A stretch of 64,000 bases of DNA from Planctomycetaceae bacterium (GTDB taxonomy: Bacteria; Planctomycetota; Planctomycetia; Planctomycetales; Planctomycetaceae), in NCBI GenBank assembly GCA_021732995.1, contig JAKFWA010000073.1, forward strand, positions 1 to 64,000, in the 5' to 3' direction. The notes under the pieces were generated by a model, which had not been told where the DNA came from, did not search any database, and saw only the letters and a program-made list of their open reading frames with translations. The position numbers and the translations under genes were made by a program. Below are positions 24,505 to 34,226 of the stretch, in pieces. Every line of letters starts with the position of its first letter. Position 1 is the first letter of the stretch.

Positions 24505-27500
24505 ATGCCTGACGGACCTAACAATCCCCCTGACGCAATACCGGACCGCCGGGCGGCTCGTTCATCGGTCGTCGAGTTGCCGGGGTACGTCGAATTGCAT
24601 TGCCGATCCAACTTTTCGTTCCTGGAGGGGGCTTCGCATCCTCACGAACTTGTTGAGCAAGCCGCCGCACTTGGGCATTCCGCGATCGCGATCACGGATC
24701 GCAACAGCCTGGCTGGCATGGTCCGCGCTCATGTTGCTGCCAAAGAGCATCGATTGAAACTGTTGATCGGTACTGAGGTCACTCCCCTGGATGCACCGCC
24801 CATCGTATTGTGGGCCATGAACCGGGCTGGTTATGGACGTCTCTGCCGATTGATCACGCGTGGCCGTAGAAATGCTCCGAAAGGTGAATGCAGACTTTCC
24901 CTGCGTGATGTGCTGGAACACGCGGATGGCTTAATTGCCGGCCTCGTGCTGACTGCTGTCCACCAGCCGGTCGATGTCACTGCCAGCAAGCTACGCGAAG
25001 CGTTCGGAGATCGTGCCTACCTGATCGCCGAGTTGCATCAGGGACCTCATGACTCAACATTGCTAGCCGAATGGAACGCCGCGTCTGCTCGATTCGACAT
25101 GCCTCTCGTGGCTGCCAACGACGTGCACTACCACTCGCCTGAGCGACAATCACTGCAGGATGTGCTGACTGCAATCCGTCATGGGTGCACGGTCGCGGAA
25201 CTTGGTGAGCGCCGCTTTACCAATGCCGAACGACATCTCAAGTCTGGGGCCGAAATGGCGGCCCTGTTTAAAAGCAATCCTGCGGCGGTCCACCGGACGG
25301 TGGAGATTGCGGATCGCTGTCAATTCTCGCTCGACGAATTGAAGTATGAGTATCCAGAGGAACTCAGCCCGCCCGGTCTGACTCCGATGCAGCACCTGAA
25401 TAACCAGACTTGGGATGGTGCCCATAAACGTTATCCCGGCGGCATTCCGGAGAAGATTAGAGATACGATCGAGCACGAACTCCAGTTGATCGAAGAGTTG
25501 CAGTATGCCGCCTACTTCCTGACCGTTTGGGACCTCGTTCGTTATGCACGCAGCAAGAACATTCTGTGTCAGGGGCGCGGCTCCGCGGCGAACTCGGCTG
25601 TGTGCTATTGCCTCGGCGTCACATCTGTCGATCCAACGGAGATCGACCTGCTGTTCGAGCGATTTATCAGCCGGGAGCGAGGTGAAGCTCCTGATATCGA
25701 TGTAGATTTTGAGCACGAGCGGCGTGAAGAAGTAATTCAGTATCTCTATACCAAATATGGCCGCGAACGCGCGGCGATGACGGCGGAAGTAATCAGTTAT
25801 CGACCTCGCTCAGCTCTGCGCGAAGTAGGTAAGGCGCTCGGTTTATCGTCGGATCGGATTGATCTGCTCGCCAGGCAAGTTGAGCATTCATTCCAGGGAG
25901 CGACAGTCGAATCTCGATTTCAGGAGGCTGGGCTGCCGCATGAGTCGAAGCTCGCTCAGCGTCTGATGGGATTCGTAGAAACTTTGATCGGGTTTCCCCG
26001 TCATCTGTCGCAGCATGTTGGCGGGATGGTGCTCACGAACGGGCCGTTGTGCGAACTGGCTCCAATTGAGAATGCGTCGATGGCGGATCGAACTATCATC
26101 GAATGGAACAAGGACGATCTGGAAGCACTGGGCATCCTGAAAGTGGATTGCCTGGCGCTCGGCATGCTGACCGCCATCCGCAAGTGCTTTGAGTTGATTG
26201 ATCGTCACTACGGTCGTCGAATGACTCTAGCGAACGTGCCTGCGGATGATCAGCAAGTTTATCACATGATCTGTCGAGCCGACACAATCGGCGTATTTCA
26301 GATCGAGAGTCGGGCTCAGATGTCGATGCTGCCGCGACTGAAGCCGCGCGAGTTCTACGACTTGGTGATCGAGGTCGCGATCGTCCGGCCCGGGCCGATT
26401 CAGGGAGATATGGTGCATCCCTACTTGCGCCGCAGAAGTAAGGAAGAAGAATATGATCCAGAGAAGGATGAAGGTGTAATCAGCAGAATTCTCGGGAAAA
26501 CATTCGGCGTGCCCATCTTTCAAGAACAAGCCATGCGATTGGCGATCGAAGCCGCGGGGTTCACGCCCGGAGAAGCCGATCAGTTACGCCGCGCGATGGG
26601 TGCTTGGGGGAAGAAAGGTGTTATTGATCGGTTTCAAGAGAAGCTAATTAATGGTTTGACTGCTAATGGTTACTCCGGCGACTTCGCCAAGCGGCTGTTC
26701 AAGCAGATACAAGGTTTCGGTGACTATGGCTTTCCGGAAAGCCATGCGGCCTCATTTGCGTTGCTGGCCTATGTCTCGGCTTGGTTGAAATTCCATTATC
26801 CTGCAGCTTTCACGGCGGCGCTGTTGAATTCGCAGCCGATGGGATTTTATGCGCCAGCGCAATTGGTGAAGGACGTGATCCAACACGGCGTGACAGTTCT
26901 GCCGGTCGACGTTAATGCCAGCGAATGGAACTGCACGCTTGAGCAAGCAACCGGCCGAAAGCGCGAGTGGGCCTTACGATTGGGGTTTCGCCTGTTGAAA
27001 GGATGCTCTGAGAAAATTGGCAATGATATTGTGCGGAAGCGAGGCGATCAGCATTTTCGATCTGTCGAAGACTTCGCACGTCGTACGGGTGCCAGTGCGG
27101 CAATGCTCAACTGTCTTTCCGAGGCTGATGCGTTTGCCTCATGCGGGATTAACCGGCGCGAAGCCCTATGGGATGCACTTCCGGATTACTCTCCGGCCCC
27201 GTTGTTTGATGCACAAACAAATGATTCGGAGCAATCTGTTGCTTTGCCTGAATTGGATGCATTCGACAACGTCATCGCCGACTACCGCGCCTTGAAACTC
27301 TCTTTGAATGGTCATCCGATCCAGTTTATCCGCCCACAACTCGAGGCGTCCGGAGTTACGGCTGCTATCCGTCTTTCGTCAATTAATGACGGGCGTCCCG
27401 TGCGCGTCGCAGGATTGGTGCTCATGCGGCAGCGTCCGAGTACGGCAAAAAACATTACGTTTGTTACTCTGGAAGATGAGACGGGTGTCGTGAATCTGAT

Positions 27501-27675
27501 CGTGCGATTTGATATCTGGACTCGTTATCGACGCGCCGCGCGCGAGGCCACGGTATTATTGGCTGGCGGAATCCTGCAGCGTCAGAATTCGGTGACGCAT
27601 GTTTTGGTCGACCAGTTGGAAGATATTTCGGACAGGCTGTCCTCAGTCAAAACCAAGTCACGCGATTTTCATTGA
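24505..27675 (+). CDS. dnaE2: Error-prone DNA polymerase III alpha subunit (DnaE2/ImuC type)
   Basis: A 1056-residue C-family polymerase. The PHP domain opens with VELHCRSNFSFLEGASHP, typical of DnaE2, and continues with IAITDRNSLAGMVRAH. The catalytic palm contains GRGSAANSAVCYCLGVT, RGEAPDIDVDFEHERREEV and MGFVETLIGFPRHLSQHVGG; the fingers have GVFQIESRAQMSMLPR and VPIFQEQAMRLAIEAAGF. The tail has a helix-hairpin-helix and an OB fold (VRVAGLVLMRQRPSTAKN). It makes mutagenic bypass synthesis at lesions. Most dnaE2 genes are in an imuA-imuB-dnaE2 cassette; here neither partner is adjacent. The ATG at 24505 is preferred to the TTG at 24499. No obvious LexA-type box was recognised in the 129-bp upstream gap. 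Confidence 0.92.
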   Translation: MPDGPNNPPDAIPDRRAARSSVVELPGYVELHCRSNFSFLEGASHPHELVEQAAALGHSAIAITDRNSLAGMVRAHVAAKEHRLKLLIGTEVTPLDAPPIVLWAMNRAGYGRLCRLITRGRRNAPKGECRLSLRDVLEHADGLIAGLVLTAVHQPVDVTASKLREAFGDRAYLIAELHQGPHDSTLLAEWNAASARFDMPLVAANDVHYHSPERQSLQDVLTAIRHGCTVAELGERRFTNAERHLKSGAEMAALFKSNPAAVHRTVEIADRCQFSLDELKYEYPEELSPPGLTPMQHLNNQTWDGAHKRYPGGIPEKIRDTIEHELQLIEELQYAAYFLTVWDLVRYARSKNILCQGRGSAANSAVCYCLGVTSVDPTEIDLLFERFISRERGEAPDIDVDFEHERREEVIQYLYTKYGRERAAMTAEVISYRPRSALREVGKALGLSSDRIDLLARQVEHSFQGATVESRFQEAGLPHESKLAQRLMGFVETLIGFPRHLSQHVGGMVLTNGPLCELAPIENASMADRTIIEWNKDDLEALGILKVDCLALGMLTAIRKCFELIDRHYGRRMTLANVPADDQQVYHMICRADTIGVFQIESRAQMSMLPRLKPREFYDLVIEVAIVRPGPIQGDMVHPYLRRRSKEEEYDPEKDEGVISRILGKTFGVPIFQEQAMRLAIEAAGFTPGEADQLRRAMGAWGKKGVIDRFQEKLINGLTANGYSGDFAKRLFKQIQGFGDYGFPESHAASFALLAYVSAWLKFHYPAAFTAALLNSQPMGFYAPAQLVKDVIQHGVTVLPVDVNASEWNCTLEQATGRKREWALRLGFRLLKGCSEKIGNDIVRKRGDQHFRSVEDFARRTGASAAMLNCLSEADAFASCGINRREALWDALPDYSPAPLFDAQTNDSEQSVALPELDAFDNVIADYRALKLSLNGHPIQFIRPQLEASGVTAAIRLSSINDGRPVRVAGLVLMRQRPSTAKNITFVTLEDETGVVNLIVRFDIWTRYRRAAREATVLLAGGILQRQNSVTHVLVDQLEDISDRLSSVKTKSRDFH

Positions 27676-27717
27676 CGGCGATAATCCTGGGCAGATTGGA
27701 TTGTCACTGTGGAAATG

Positions 27718-29127
27718 TCAGCCGTTGAGTTTGACTGGCTGGCCGATGCTTAGTCGCTGCCGGATCTGCAGAAAATGATCGTCGTATTCCTGCGTGTGGT
27801 CGATGCCGAGATGCGCCAAGATCGTAGCGCTGAGATCCGCAGGTGTGACTGGATTGTCCACAACGTGGCCACCGTTACCGGTCGTCGATCCATAGACCTG
27901 ACCGCCGCGTACTCCGGCGCCGGCGACGATCGCGGAGAACGCATGCGGCCAATGATCTCGGCCAGTCTTGGAGGTCATGCCGTTCTGAGAAACGAAACCC
28001 ACACGCGGCGTGCGGCCGAACTCGCCGATAGCGATAACAAGAGTCGTCTGCAGCAGCCCTCGCTCATCCAGGTCGGCGAAGAAAGTCGCAAGAGCCCGGT
28101 CAAACGGCGGGCAGAGTCGATCTTTCAGTTTCGGAAAATTGTCCGTGTGAGTATCCCAATGAGGAGACACCTTGTCGTCTTTGTGTTCATCGTCCCAGTT
28201 GACGGTGATGAGGGGCACCCCGACCTCCACCAACCGTCGTGCCAGCAACAAACTCTGTCCGAACTTCGAGCGTCCATAGGCATCCCTGTGATGGGTGGGC
28301 TCCCGACCGAGGTCGAACGCTCCCAATGCATCCGCACGTTCTACGAGTTCCGCTGCAGCCATAAAGTTCGACTCAGCAAGACGAGTCTGACTTGTGCTCT
28401 GCTCTCCACTGAGCCCAAGTGGTTCAAGTTGCTCGCGAAGGTTTTTGCGCAGAGCAAAGCGGCGCCCACTGACATCACTGGGAAGGTCCAAGCCGCGAAT
28501 GCGAAAGTCTGCTTCGGTGGGATCGCCGGAGACGAGAAATGGATTGAACTGCTCACCCATACGTCCGCCAGTCTGCCCGGCGATGCGTTTGTCCTGACCA
28601 ACAAACTGTGTGTACCACGGCAGGACGACTGACGGCGGCAGCACGCGCTGCTTAGGCCCATACCGGTGCACGAGCGCTGCAATCGACGGCCAGTCATCGA
28701 CACGGGCTTGATCAGTGATCGGGGCTCCGAAGTACTCGCGACCGGAGTAAATCTCGCTGCATGCCGGGCCGTGTACGGGCATGCGATGGGTCATCGAGCG
28801 CACGATGCAGAATCGTTGAGCCTGCTGCGCGAGCAATGGGAGATGCTCGCAGATTTCAATACCCGGCACGCTGGTGGCGATCGGATTGAACTCGCCACGC
28901 ACTTCGACAGGCGCAGCCGGCTTCATATCCAGTAGGTCAAGCTGCGATGGACCACCGAATAGAAATACGAACACACACGAGTTGGCTCGTTTTTCAACAG
29001 CATAATTCGCTCCGCTGGCCATCTGTCGCGCGAAATCCCAGGCAGGCACACCTGCAACCGACAATGCCACCGTCCGCCCGATCCAGGCGCGCCGTGAACT
29101 TGTGGTGGTTGAACGAAGAGTCCTCAT
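27718..29127 (-). CDS. DUF1501 (sulfatase-like) secreted protein
   Basis: A 469-residue member of the DUF1501 family, a fold related to alkaline phosphatases and sulfatases and strongly expanded in planctomycetes. The N-terminus has a twin-Arg-like stretch and a hydrophobic segment (SRRAWIGRTVALSVAGVPAW), as usual for this family. The conserved blocks are FLFGGPSQLDLLDMKP, IVRSMTHRMPVHGPA, VNWDDEHKDDKVSPHWDTH, VIAIGEFGRTPRV, GRDHWPHAFSAIVAGAG and VTPADLSATILAHLGID, containing the His/Asp metal ligands expected of the fold. Family members often pair with a DUF1553/DUF1549 cytochrome protein, absent here. It is convergent with dnaE2. The substrate is unknown. Confidence 0.93.
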   Translation of the reverse strand: MRTLRSTTTSSRRAWIGRTVALSVAGVPAWDFARQMASGANYAVEKRANSCVFVFLFGGPSQLDLLDMKPAAPVEVRGEFNPIATSVPGIEICEHLPLLAQQAQRFCIVRSMTHRMPVHGPACSEIYSGREYFGAPITDQARVDDWPSIAALVHRYGPKQRVLPPSVVLPWYTQFVGQDKRIAGQTGGRMGEQFNPFLVSGDPTEADFRIRGLDLPSDVSGRRFALRKNLREQLEPLGLSGEQSTSQTRLAESNFMAAAELVERADALGAFDLGREPTHHRDAYGRSKFGQSLLLARRLVEVGVPLITVNWDDEHKDDKVSPHWDTHTDNFPKLKDRLCPPFDRALATFFADLDERGLLQTTLVIAIGEFGRTPRVGFVSQNGMTSKTGRDHWPHAFSAIVAGAGVRGGQVYGSTTGNGGHVVDNPVTPADLSATILAHLGIDHTQEYDDHFLQIRQRLSIGQPVKLNG

Positions 29128-29234
29128 GCTCGACAGGCTCTGGAGAACGGAGTGATGTCACTCAACTGATCAGGAGAAAGCTGCCCTAAACATTCGAGGG
29201 TGCAAGCAACAAAAACTCGCAGCGGAAATACGAA

Positions 29235-29287
29235 TCGCCACGGTCCGCGATTCGAAGTATCACACTTCGAATGGCAATCCGTGGCGA
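29235..29287 (-). terminator. Large stem-loop after the DUF4340 gene
   Basis: Outer arms TCGCCACGG and CCGTGGCGA pair, and the inner part contains ATTCGAAGT with ACTTCGAAT, giving a long compound hairpin 34 nt past the minus-strand DUF4340 stop. There is no T-run after it, so it may act as a rho-independent-like pause, an RNA stabiliser, or a dispersed repeat. Confidence 0.5.
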
Positions 29288-29320
29288 CTGTAATCAACCT
29301 GAATGCGACCAAACTGTGGG

Positions 29321-31366
29321 TTATTCGGGTTTCTTGTCTTCGGGCTTGTCAGCTTCCTTCTTAGCCTCAGCAGGCTTCTCATCTGCAGCCGGCTTGTTGG
29401 CATCAGGCTTCTTGTCCTCAGCCTTCTTCTCGTCAGCAGGTTTCGCGGCCTCGTCCTTCTTTGGGTCGGCAGCAGGCTTGTCGCCCTCGGTCTTCTCGGG
29501 CGCAGCCGGCTTCTTGTCGTCCGATTTAGCCTCGGGCTTTTCCGTCGCCGGAGTGTCCGGCTTGGTTTCGTCCTTCTTCTCGTCTGGTTTCAGTTCCTTG
29601 GCTTTGACGAGTTGATCTCGCTTCAAACGCAGCTTGTCGAAGTCGTCCGCGCTGATGACGTAGTACCAGTTACCGAAGCGGTCATTGAGTTCCTTAACGC
29701 GCTTCTTACCGTCTTCGACCTTCTTGTTGTACGACTTCGTGTCGACTTCGTACTTGGCCTTGTCGAGTCGGTACCTGGCGACGGCCTTCTTGTATTCCTC
29801 AACAGGATCAACCTTGGGTGGCTCGACTTTGGGTGGTTGCGGCTTGGGAGTTTCGTCTTTCTTGACGTCCGCAGGATCCTTCTTCTCTTCTTTGGCAGGC
29901 TCCTCTTTCTTCTCTTCCTGCAGAGCCTCACAGCCAGCGTCGTCCCCGTTGTCCTTCTTGCCTTCTGTCTTCTCTTCCGTCTTGGCCGCGTCCGGTTTGG
30001 CGTCGGTCTTTGGAGCCTCCTTTTTCGGCTCATCCTTGCCTTCGACGACGTTACCATTCTCGTCGACGTTCACCCCTTCCGGCACTTCGGGCTTGGCGGG
30101 CTCCATCGGCTTCGGGCCGATGACTGACTCATCAAACGACGCTCGCACGAAGAGATAGCGGCTCTTCTTGCCTTCCGGCTGCTTGTCGTCTTCAAACTTC
30201 GGCTGCTTGTCATCGGCAGGGCCAACTTCCTTCTTCTCTTCTTTCTTACCCTCGGTCTTCTCGGTGGCGCCAATCTCGATTTCGTCATCAGTGCCTGAGA
30301 ACACGTTGCCGAAATTCATGTGGTACTGAACCCCATCATTCGTCGATGCGATCAGCTCACCAGCGGCAGAGTACAGACCCATCTCCTCGGACTTCTGGCT
30401 CTGGTAAATCATGAAGCCCTTCTCTTCGAGACTGCTGCGCAACTGACCGAGCACAATCTGCACGATCTGTCGGTTCTGCGTGAGTTCCTTCGGCAGACGA
30501 ACCGTCAGGTCGCTCTGCAGCAACTGTTTTCCTTCATAGCGCGGACGCTCGCGGATGCCGACGAGCTTCAGATTGTCGAGCACACCGACCATCGCATCGA
30601 TGTCGGTCTTGTTGAGTTCTTCCTTCTCCTCGTCGATTCCGGCGAGCTTCCAGGGATCAGCCGCCTTGTCGCGGGTAAGGGTCTGCACGTCCTCCTTGAG
30701 TTCGCCAGCGTCGGTGATCTGCGAGTGCTTCGAATCCAGCTTCACGAGTTGATCTCGCTCCAGCTTCAGCAAGTCGTCCTCAACCCAATCCTTGAATTTC
30801 GTGGACAGGTCAATCTTCAGGTCAGCGATGTAGACCTTGTCCTCGCCTGGCTTACGGACATAGTAGGACTCTTTTCCTTCGACCTTCTTGCCGATGATCA
30901 GGTCAGCAACGGTCACGTCACCTGACTTGAGCAAGGTGATGCGCTGGCCGCGACCCTTCAGTGAGTCCGCCTTATCGTCAAGAGGATCAATGACGCCGAG
31001 CCGTTCATGATCGGTCGGAACACGGCTCACCAGAGCAACTCGCTTGGTGCCGAGCAATGACGTGGCTGTCTTGGCCAGACGGTCCTTGCCGTCTGCTGGA
31101 TAGCTGTGGTGCGACGGAATGCGCCACACGCCGTCCTTTTGCTCGACCGTGAAGACCTTGGCCGAGGCGGTCGTCTCGTTGTAAGCGATGACTCGCACAG
31201 CGGTGGCGATGTTCGGATCTCTGTTCAGCTCCGGGAAGAAGTCTTCGTTGAGGTTGGCGAAGTCCGAAATTGGGCTCGGTTGCGTCGCCCACGAAGCGAA
31301 TCCGGCAACAACCGTCGAAGCGATCGCTGCGACGACAAACTGAATAGTTTTGGATGTCTGGTTCAT
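29321..31366 (-). CDS. DUF4340 membrane-anchored protein with a long Lys/Glu/Pro tail
   Basis: A 681-residue protein with an N-terminal membrane anchor (about 9-28), then a DUF4340 region outside the membrane (VFTVEQKDGVWRIPSHHSYPAD, KTATSLLGTKRVALVS, LGVIDPLDD, SYYVRKPGEDKVYIAD). DUF4340 proteins are encoded beside GldG-type ABC transporters and probably act with them. The C-terminal half is extremely rich in Lys, Glu, Asp, Ala and Pro (runs such as ADEKKAEDKKPDANK), broken by one more ordered, coiled stretch near YKKAVARYRLDKAKYEVD. It is the last gene of a three-gene operon with the GldFG and ABC ATPase genes, 85 bp downstream of GldFG. The role of the tail is unknown. Confidence 0.88.
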   Translation of the reverse strand: MNQTSKTIQFVVAAIASTVVAGFASWATQPSPISDFANLNEDFFPELNRDPNIATAVRVIAYNETTASAKVFTVEQKDGVWRIPSHHSYPADGKDRLAKTATSLLGTKRVALVSRVPTDHERLGVIDPLDDKADSLKGRGQRITLLKSGDVTVADLIIGKKVEGKESYYVRKPGEDKVYIADLKIDLSTKFKDWVEDDLLKLERDQLVKLDSKHSQITDAGELKEDVQTLTRDKAADPWKLAGIDEEKEELNKTDIDAMVGVLDNLKLVGIRERPRYEGKQLLQSDLTVRLPKELTQNRQIVQIVLGQLRSSLEEKGFMIYQSQKSEEMGLYSAAGELIASTNDGVQYHMNFGNVFSGTDDEIEIGATEKTEGKKEEKKEVGPADDKQPKFEDDKQPEGKKSRYLFVRASFDESVIGPKPMEPAKPEVPEGVNVDENGNVVEGKDEPKKEAPKTDAKPDAAKTEEKTEGKKDNGDDAGCEALQEEKKEEPAKEEKKDPADVKKDETPKPQPPKVEPPKVDPVEEYKKAVARYRLDKAKYEVDTKSYNKKVEDGKKRVKELNDRFGNWYYVISADDFDKLRLKRDQLVKAKELKPDEKKDETKPDTPATEKPEAKSDDKKPAAPEKTEGDKPAADPKKDEAAKPADEKKAEDKKPDANKPAADEKPAEAKKEADKPEDKKPE

Positions 31367-31451
31367 CGTGTTTTGACTAATTCGAGTCTTAGAAAGTTTG
31401 TGGTGCTTACGCGATAGGTCCCGGCAGCATGCGGCCGGCGTTGGTTTCGCA

Positions 31452-34175
31452 CTACCGGTTGTTGGTCAAACGGCGAATCTCTTCGATGTCGCGAACTTCA
31501 GCAGCTCGACGCATCGACAACAGAATGATGGCCAGCAGAATCGCTGGAATCGGCGGGAACAGCACCGCCAGGAAGCGGATATTTCCCTCGGTATAACGGT
31601 TCTGGCGTTGCTCGCGGGCCTTCAACTGGTCCAATTTTTCTTGCTTCTTACGCTGAATGTTGGCTTCTTCCACATCCAGTTCACGCTGCACACGCTGTCG
31701 CGCCATTTCCATGCGCTGAGCTTTCTCCAGCGGCGACAGGTTGGCGTCCTTTTCAATCTTCTCGACTTCGGTCGTCAACTTCGTCTTCAGCTTCTCAACG
31801 GCTTCTTTCGCAGACTTTTCTGCTTCGTCTCGTTCCTTCTGCGTGAGCTTGCCGAACTCATCCTTGATTCTCTGAATCTCAGTCAATGCCCGATGTTGCG
31901 GCCGGCGCTTGCGAAGGTCGACGTAGGAGTTGTCACCCGCAAGCACGTCCACGCAGTTCAGAATGAACTTGACGTTGTCCAAACGCAGACCGTGCATTTC
32001 GTTTTGCACCACGTTGAACAAGGCATCCGAGATGATGTCCACGTCGGCCACGAAGATCGCATTGACCTTGCTGCCATCGTTCTCACCAGTGACGTGTGCA
32101 GCCAATACGTGGGCTTTTTCGTCCGGGTTGTGACTCGCGTCCTGCTTGAACTCCATGCCACCGAACATTCCCGGCGAGAGCATGTCCTCCCACTTGTTGA
32201 TCCCCGAGTTTCCGCCTGTTTCGAGCAACGCCTGAAACTTCAGCTTGCTTCGATCATCCTGGTGAATCTCACCGGCAAACAAAGTGAGGATCTCCTGCAG
32301 GCTGCTGGTCACGTCGCTCTGGCTGCTGATCGCGCGAGGGTTGCCGTTCTGCGGAGTGACGAAGACGTATTCCGGTTGCAGGACATCGGCGAACTGCGGA
32401 TGCGGTTTCGTGTTGTCCCACACGATGCTGTTGTTCTTCCAAATCAATCCCAGAGCCTTCATCAAAGGCTCATTGGTGCCCTTATAGGCACGTTCTTCCG
32501 GGGGCATCTGGTTACCAAACATGCCACCGCCTTGACGCGGCTTGGGCTGGCTCGGCGAGTTGCGCGGATCGATCAACGGCAGGGGATCATCGAGGATCAA
32601 CACCGCGTGCCCCGCCTTCGTGTACTCGACCAGATTGTCGAGTTGCACCTTGTTCAGAGACGAAGGCAGAACTGCGATCAGCACGTCCAGCTTGTCTTCG
32701 ATTTTGGTGTCAGCCCCAACGTCTTTGACGATGTACTGCTTCTTCAATTCCTGCTGGACGCGCCATTCGGGACTCGAACGGAACGTGGCCATATCGAAGC
32801 CGCCGTTAACCTTCGCATCGGTTCGCAGGATGCCGACGGTCAAACGCTCCTTCTTGGCGACAGTTCGAATCGAGCGGGTGAGTTCGTATTCGATGGACGA
32901 ACCCTGTTCGAAGAACGGAATGACCACCTGGTCGTTGGGACTGCTGACCACAGCACCCATAAAGACGTCTTCGACTTGAATGCGACCATCGCGATCTGTC
33001 TGAGAGCGATTGGGTTCAATGCCAAAATGGCGTGCTTCGTCAGCTTCTTCGCTGAACGGCTGAACGTCTACGTAGCGAACTTCGATCGCCGAACCACCCA
33101 TGCGATCATACTGACGCAGCAGGCCCTTCAAACGGGTCTGGTGTCCGACGAACTCGCGCGGCACCTGGGGACTGATAAACGCCTGGATGGTGATCGGCGC
33201 GTCCTTGTCGATCTTGCCCATCAGATCGGTGGTGGTCCTTGACAGTGTGTAAAGACGCTCGGCGGTCATGTCGAACCGCATGCCGACCGCTTCGCTGGCT
33301 TTTGAGATCAACAGGTTGCAGGCGACGAGCGTGATTCCCAAACAGACAATTCGCGTGCCCGAGTGGCCCGCCATCGACATGCCCTCGGTTTGCTTGACCC
33401 AATGGCGGCGACCGACGAACACGAGGTTCAAATAGAGGAAGAACGCGATGAGCGAGACGAAGTACACGAGCCCGCTGAGTGGCACGACGCCCATTGCGAA
33501 TTCACGGAGTCGTTCGGCCAGACTGAGTTCGTGGCAGAAGCTGGACAAGGTGTCGCGGAAGCTCTCGCCAACCTCAATTCGGCCCTGGCTGACTCGGCGC
33601 GGCATGTTCTCGCCGATCGTCCCGACGAACACGGGCACCGCGCAGATGATCGAGCCTAGAACGAATGCGACGGTAATACTGCTGGTCAGCACAGAGGCAA
33701 ACATGCCAGCCGCGATGAGTGCCGAGCCCGCGAGCCAGTAACCGAAGTACGTGGTGGCCAGAAGGCCCCAGTCCGGGTCAGCGTAGTAACCCAGCACGCC
33801 CAGTTGCGTCATGGAGAACGCCAGGGCGATCGTATAAACGACCACCAGCGACAAAAACTTACCGAGCAGAATGTCGAAGTCGCTGGCAGGCAACGTGAAC
33901 AGCAACTCGTCAGTACCTTGGCGTTTTTCATCGGCCCAGGCAGTCATGGTGACTGCCGGGATAATGAAGAGCAGCAGGTACGGGAAGCTGGCGGTCAACT
34001 GGTCCAGATTCGCGAGGTTGTTCGTAAAGAACTGTGCGTTGAACGCACTCCACGCGGCGGCCACGACGAAGACAACAATGAAGAGGTATCCCAGGACGCC
34101 CGAGAAATAGCTCATCAGGTTCCGCTTGAGCACAGCGAAAATCACATGAGGTCGCATCTCAAACACACCTTGCAT
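31452..34175 (-). CDS. GldF/GldG fusion: ABC permease plus periplasmic auxiliary domain
   Basis: A 907-residue protein joining two usually separate parts. The N-terminal 280 residues are a six-span ABC-2-type permease (FSGVLGYLFIVVFVVAAAWS, WADEKRQGTDELLFTLP, GVVPLSGLVYFVSLIAFFLY). A further span near 300 leads to the GldG-like ABC auxiliary domain (FDMTAERLYTLSRTTTDLM, APITIQAFISPQVP, IEYELTRSIRTVAKKERLTV, VLILDDPLPLIDP). A charged coiled-coil follows (EKLKTKLTTEVEKIEKDANL) and a last span near the C-terminus. GldA/F/G proteins are needed for gliding in Bacteroidetes; in planctomycetes they form an export-like complex of unknown cargo. An ATG at 34157 (MRPHVIF) is an alternative start. It lies between the ATPase and DUF4340 genes. 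Confidence 0.9.
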   Translation of the reverse strand: MQGVFEMRPHVIFAVLKRNLMSYFSGVLGYLFIVVFVVAAAWSAFNAQFFTNNLANLDQLTASFPYLLLFIIPAVTMTAWADEKRQGTDELLFTLPASDFDILLGKFLSLVVVYTIALAFSMTQLGVLGYYADPDWGLLATTYFGYWLAGSALIAAGMFASVLTSSITVAFVLGSIICAVPVFVGTIGENMPRRVSQGRIEVGESFRDTLSSFCHELSLAERLREFAMGVVPLSGLVYFVSLIAFFLYLNLVFVGRRHWVKQTEGMSMAGHSGTRIVCLGITLVACNLLISKASEAVGMRFDMTAERLYTLSRTTTDLMGKIDKDAPITIQAFISPQVPREFVGHQTRLKGLLRQYDRMGGSAIEVRYVDVQPFSEEADEARHFGIEPNRSQTDRDGRIQVEDVFMGAVVSSPNDQVVIPFFEQGSSIEYELTRSIRTVAKKERLTVGILRTDAKVNGGFDMATFRSSPEWRVQQELKKQYIVKDVGADTKIEDKLDVLIAVLPSSLNKVQLDNLVEYTKAGHAVLILDDPLPLIDPRNSPSQPKPRQGGGMFGNQMPPEERAYKGTNEPLMKALGLIWKNNSIVWDNTKPHPQFADVLQPEYVFVTPQNGNPRAISSQSDVTSSLQEILTLFAGEIHQDDRSKLKFQALLETGGNSGINKWEDMLSPGMFGGMEFKQDASHNPDEKAHVLAAHVTGENDGSKVNAIFVADVDIISDALFNVVQNEMHGLRLDNVKFILNCVDVLAGDNSYVDLRKRRPQHRALTEIQRIKDEFGKLTQKERDEAEKSAKEAVEKLKTKLTTEVEKIEKDANLSPLEKAQRMEMARQRVQRELDVEEANIQRKKQEKLDQLKAREQRQNRYTEGNIRFLAVLFPPIPAILLAIILLSMRRAAEVRDIEEIRRLTNNR

Positions 34176-34226
34176 TGATTTAGTGATAACTATGGAGGCA
34201 GAACTCAGACGACGAAGTAACTGGCT

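Noticed and set aside
29303-30127. Long plus-strand frame (Leu/Val/Arg-rich, 274 residues) opposite the DUF4340 gene
   Set aside because: It mirrors the Lys/Glu/Pro low-complexity coding of the real gene and has no independent start signal or family features.
31398-33242. 614-residue plus-strand frame opposite the GldFG gene
   Set aside because: It is an antisense shadow; the minus-strand protein has clear domains and the plus product has none.
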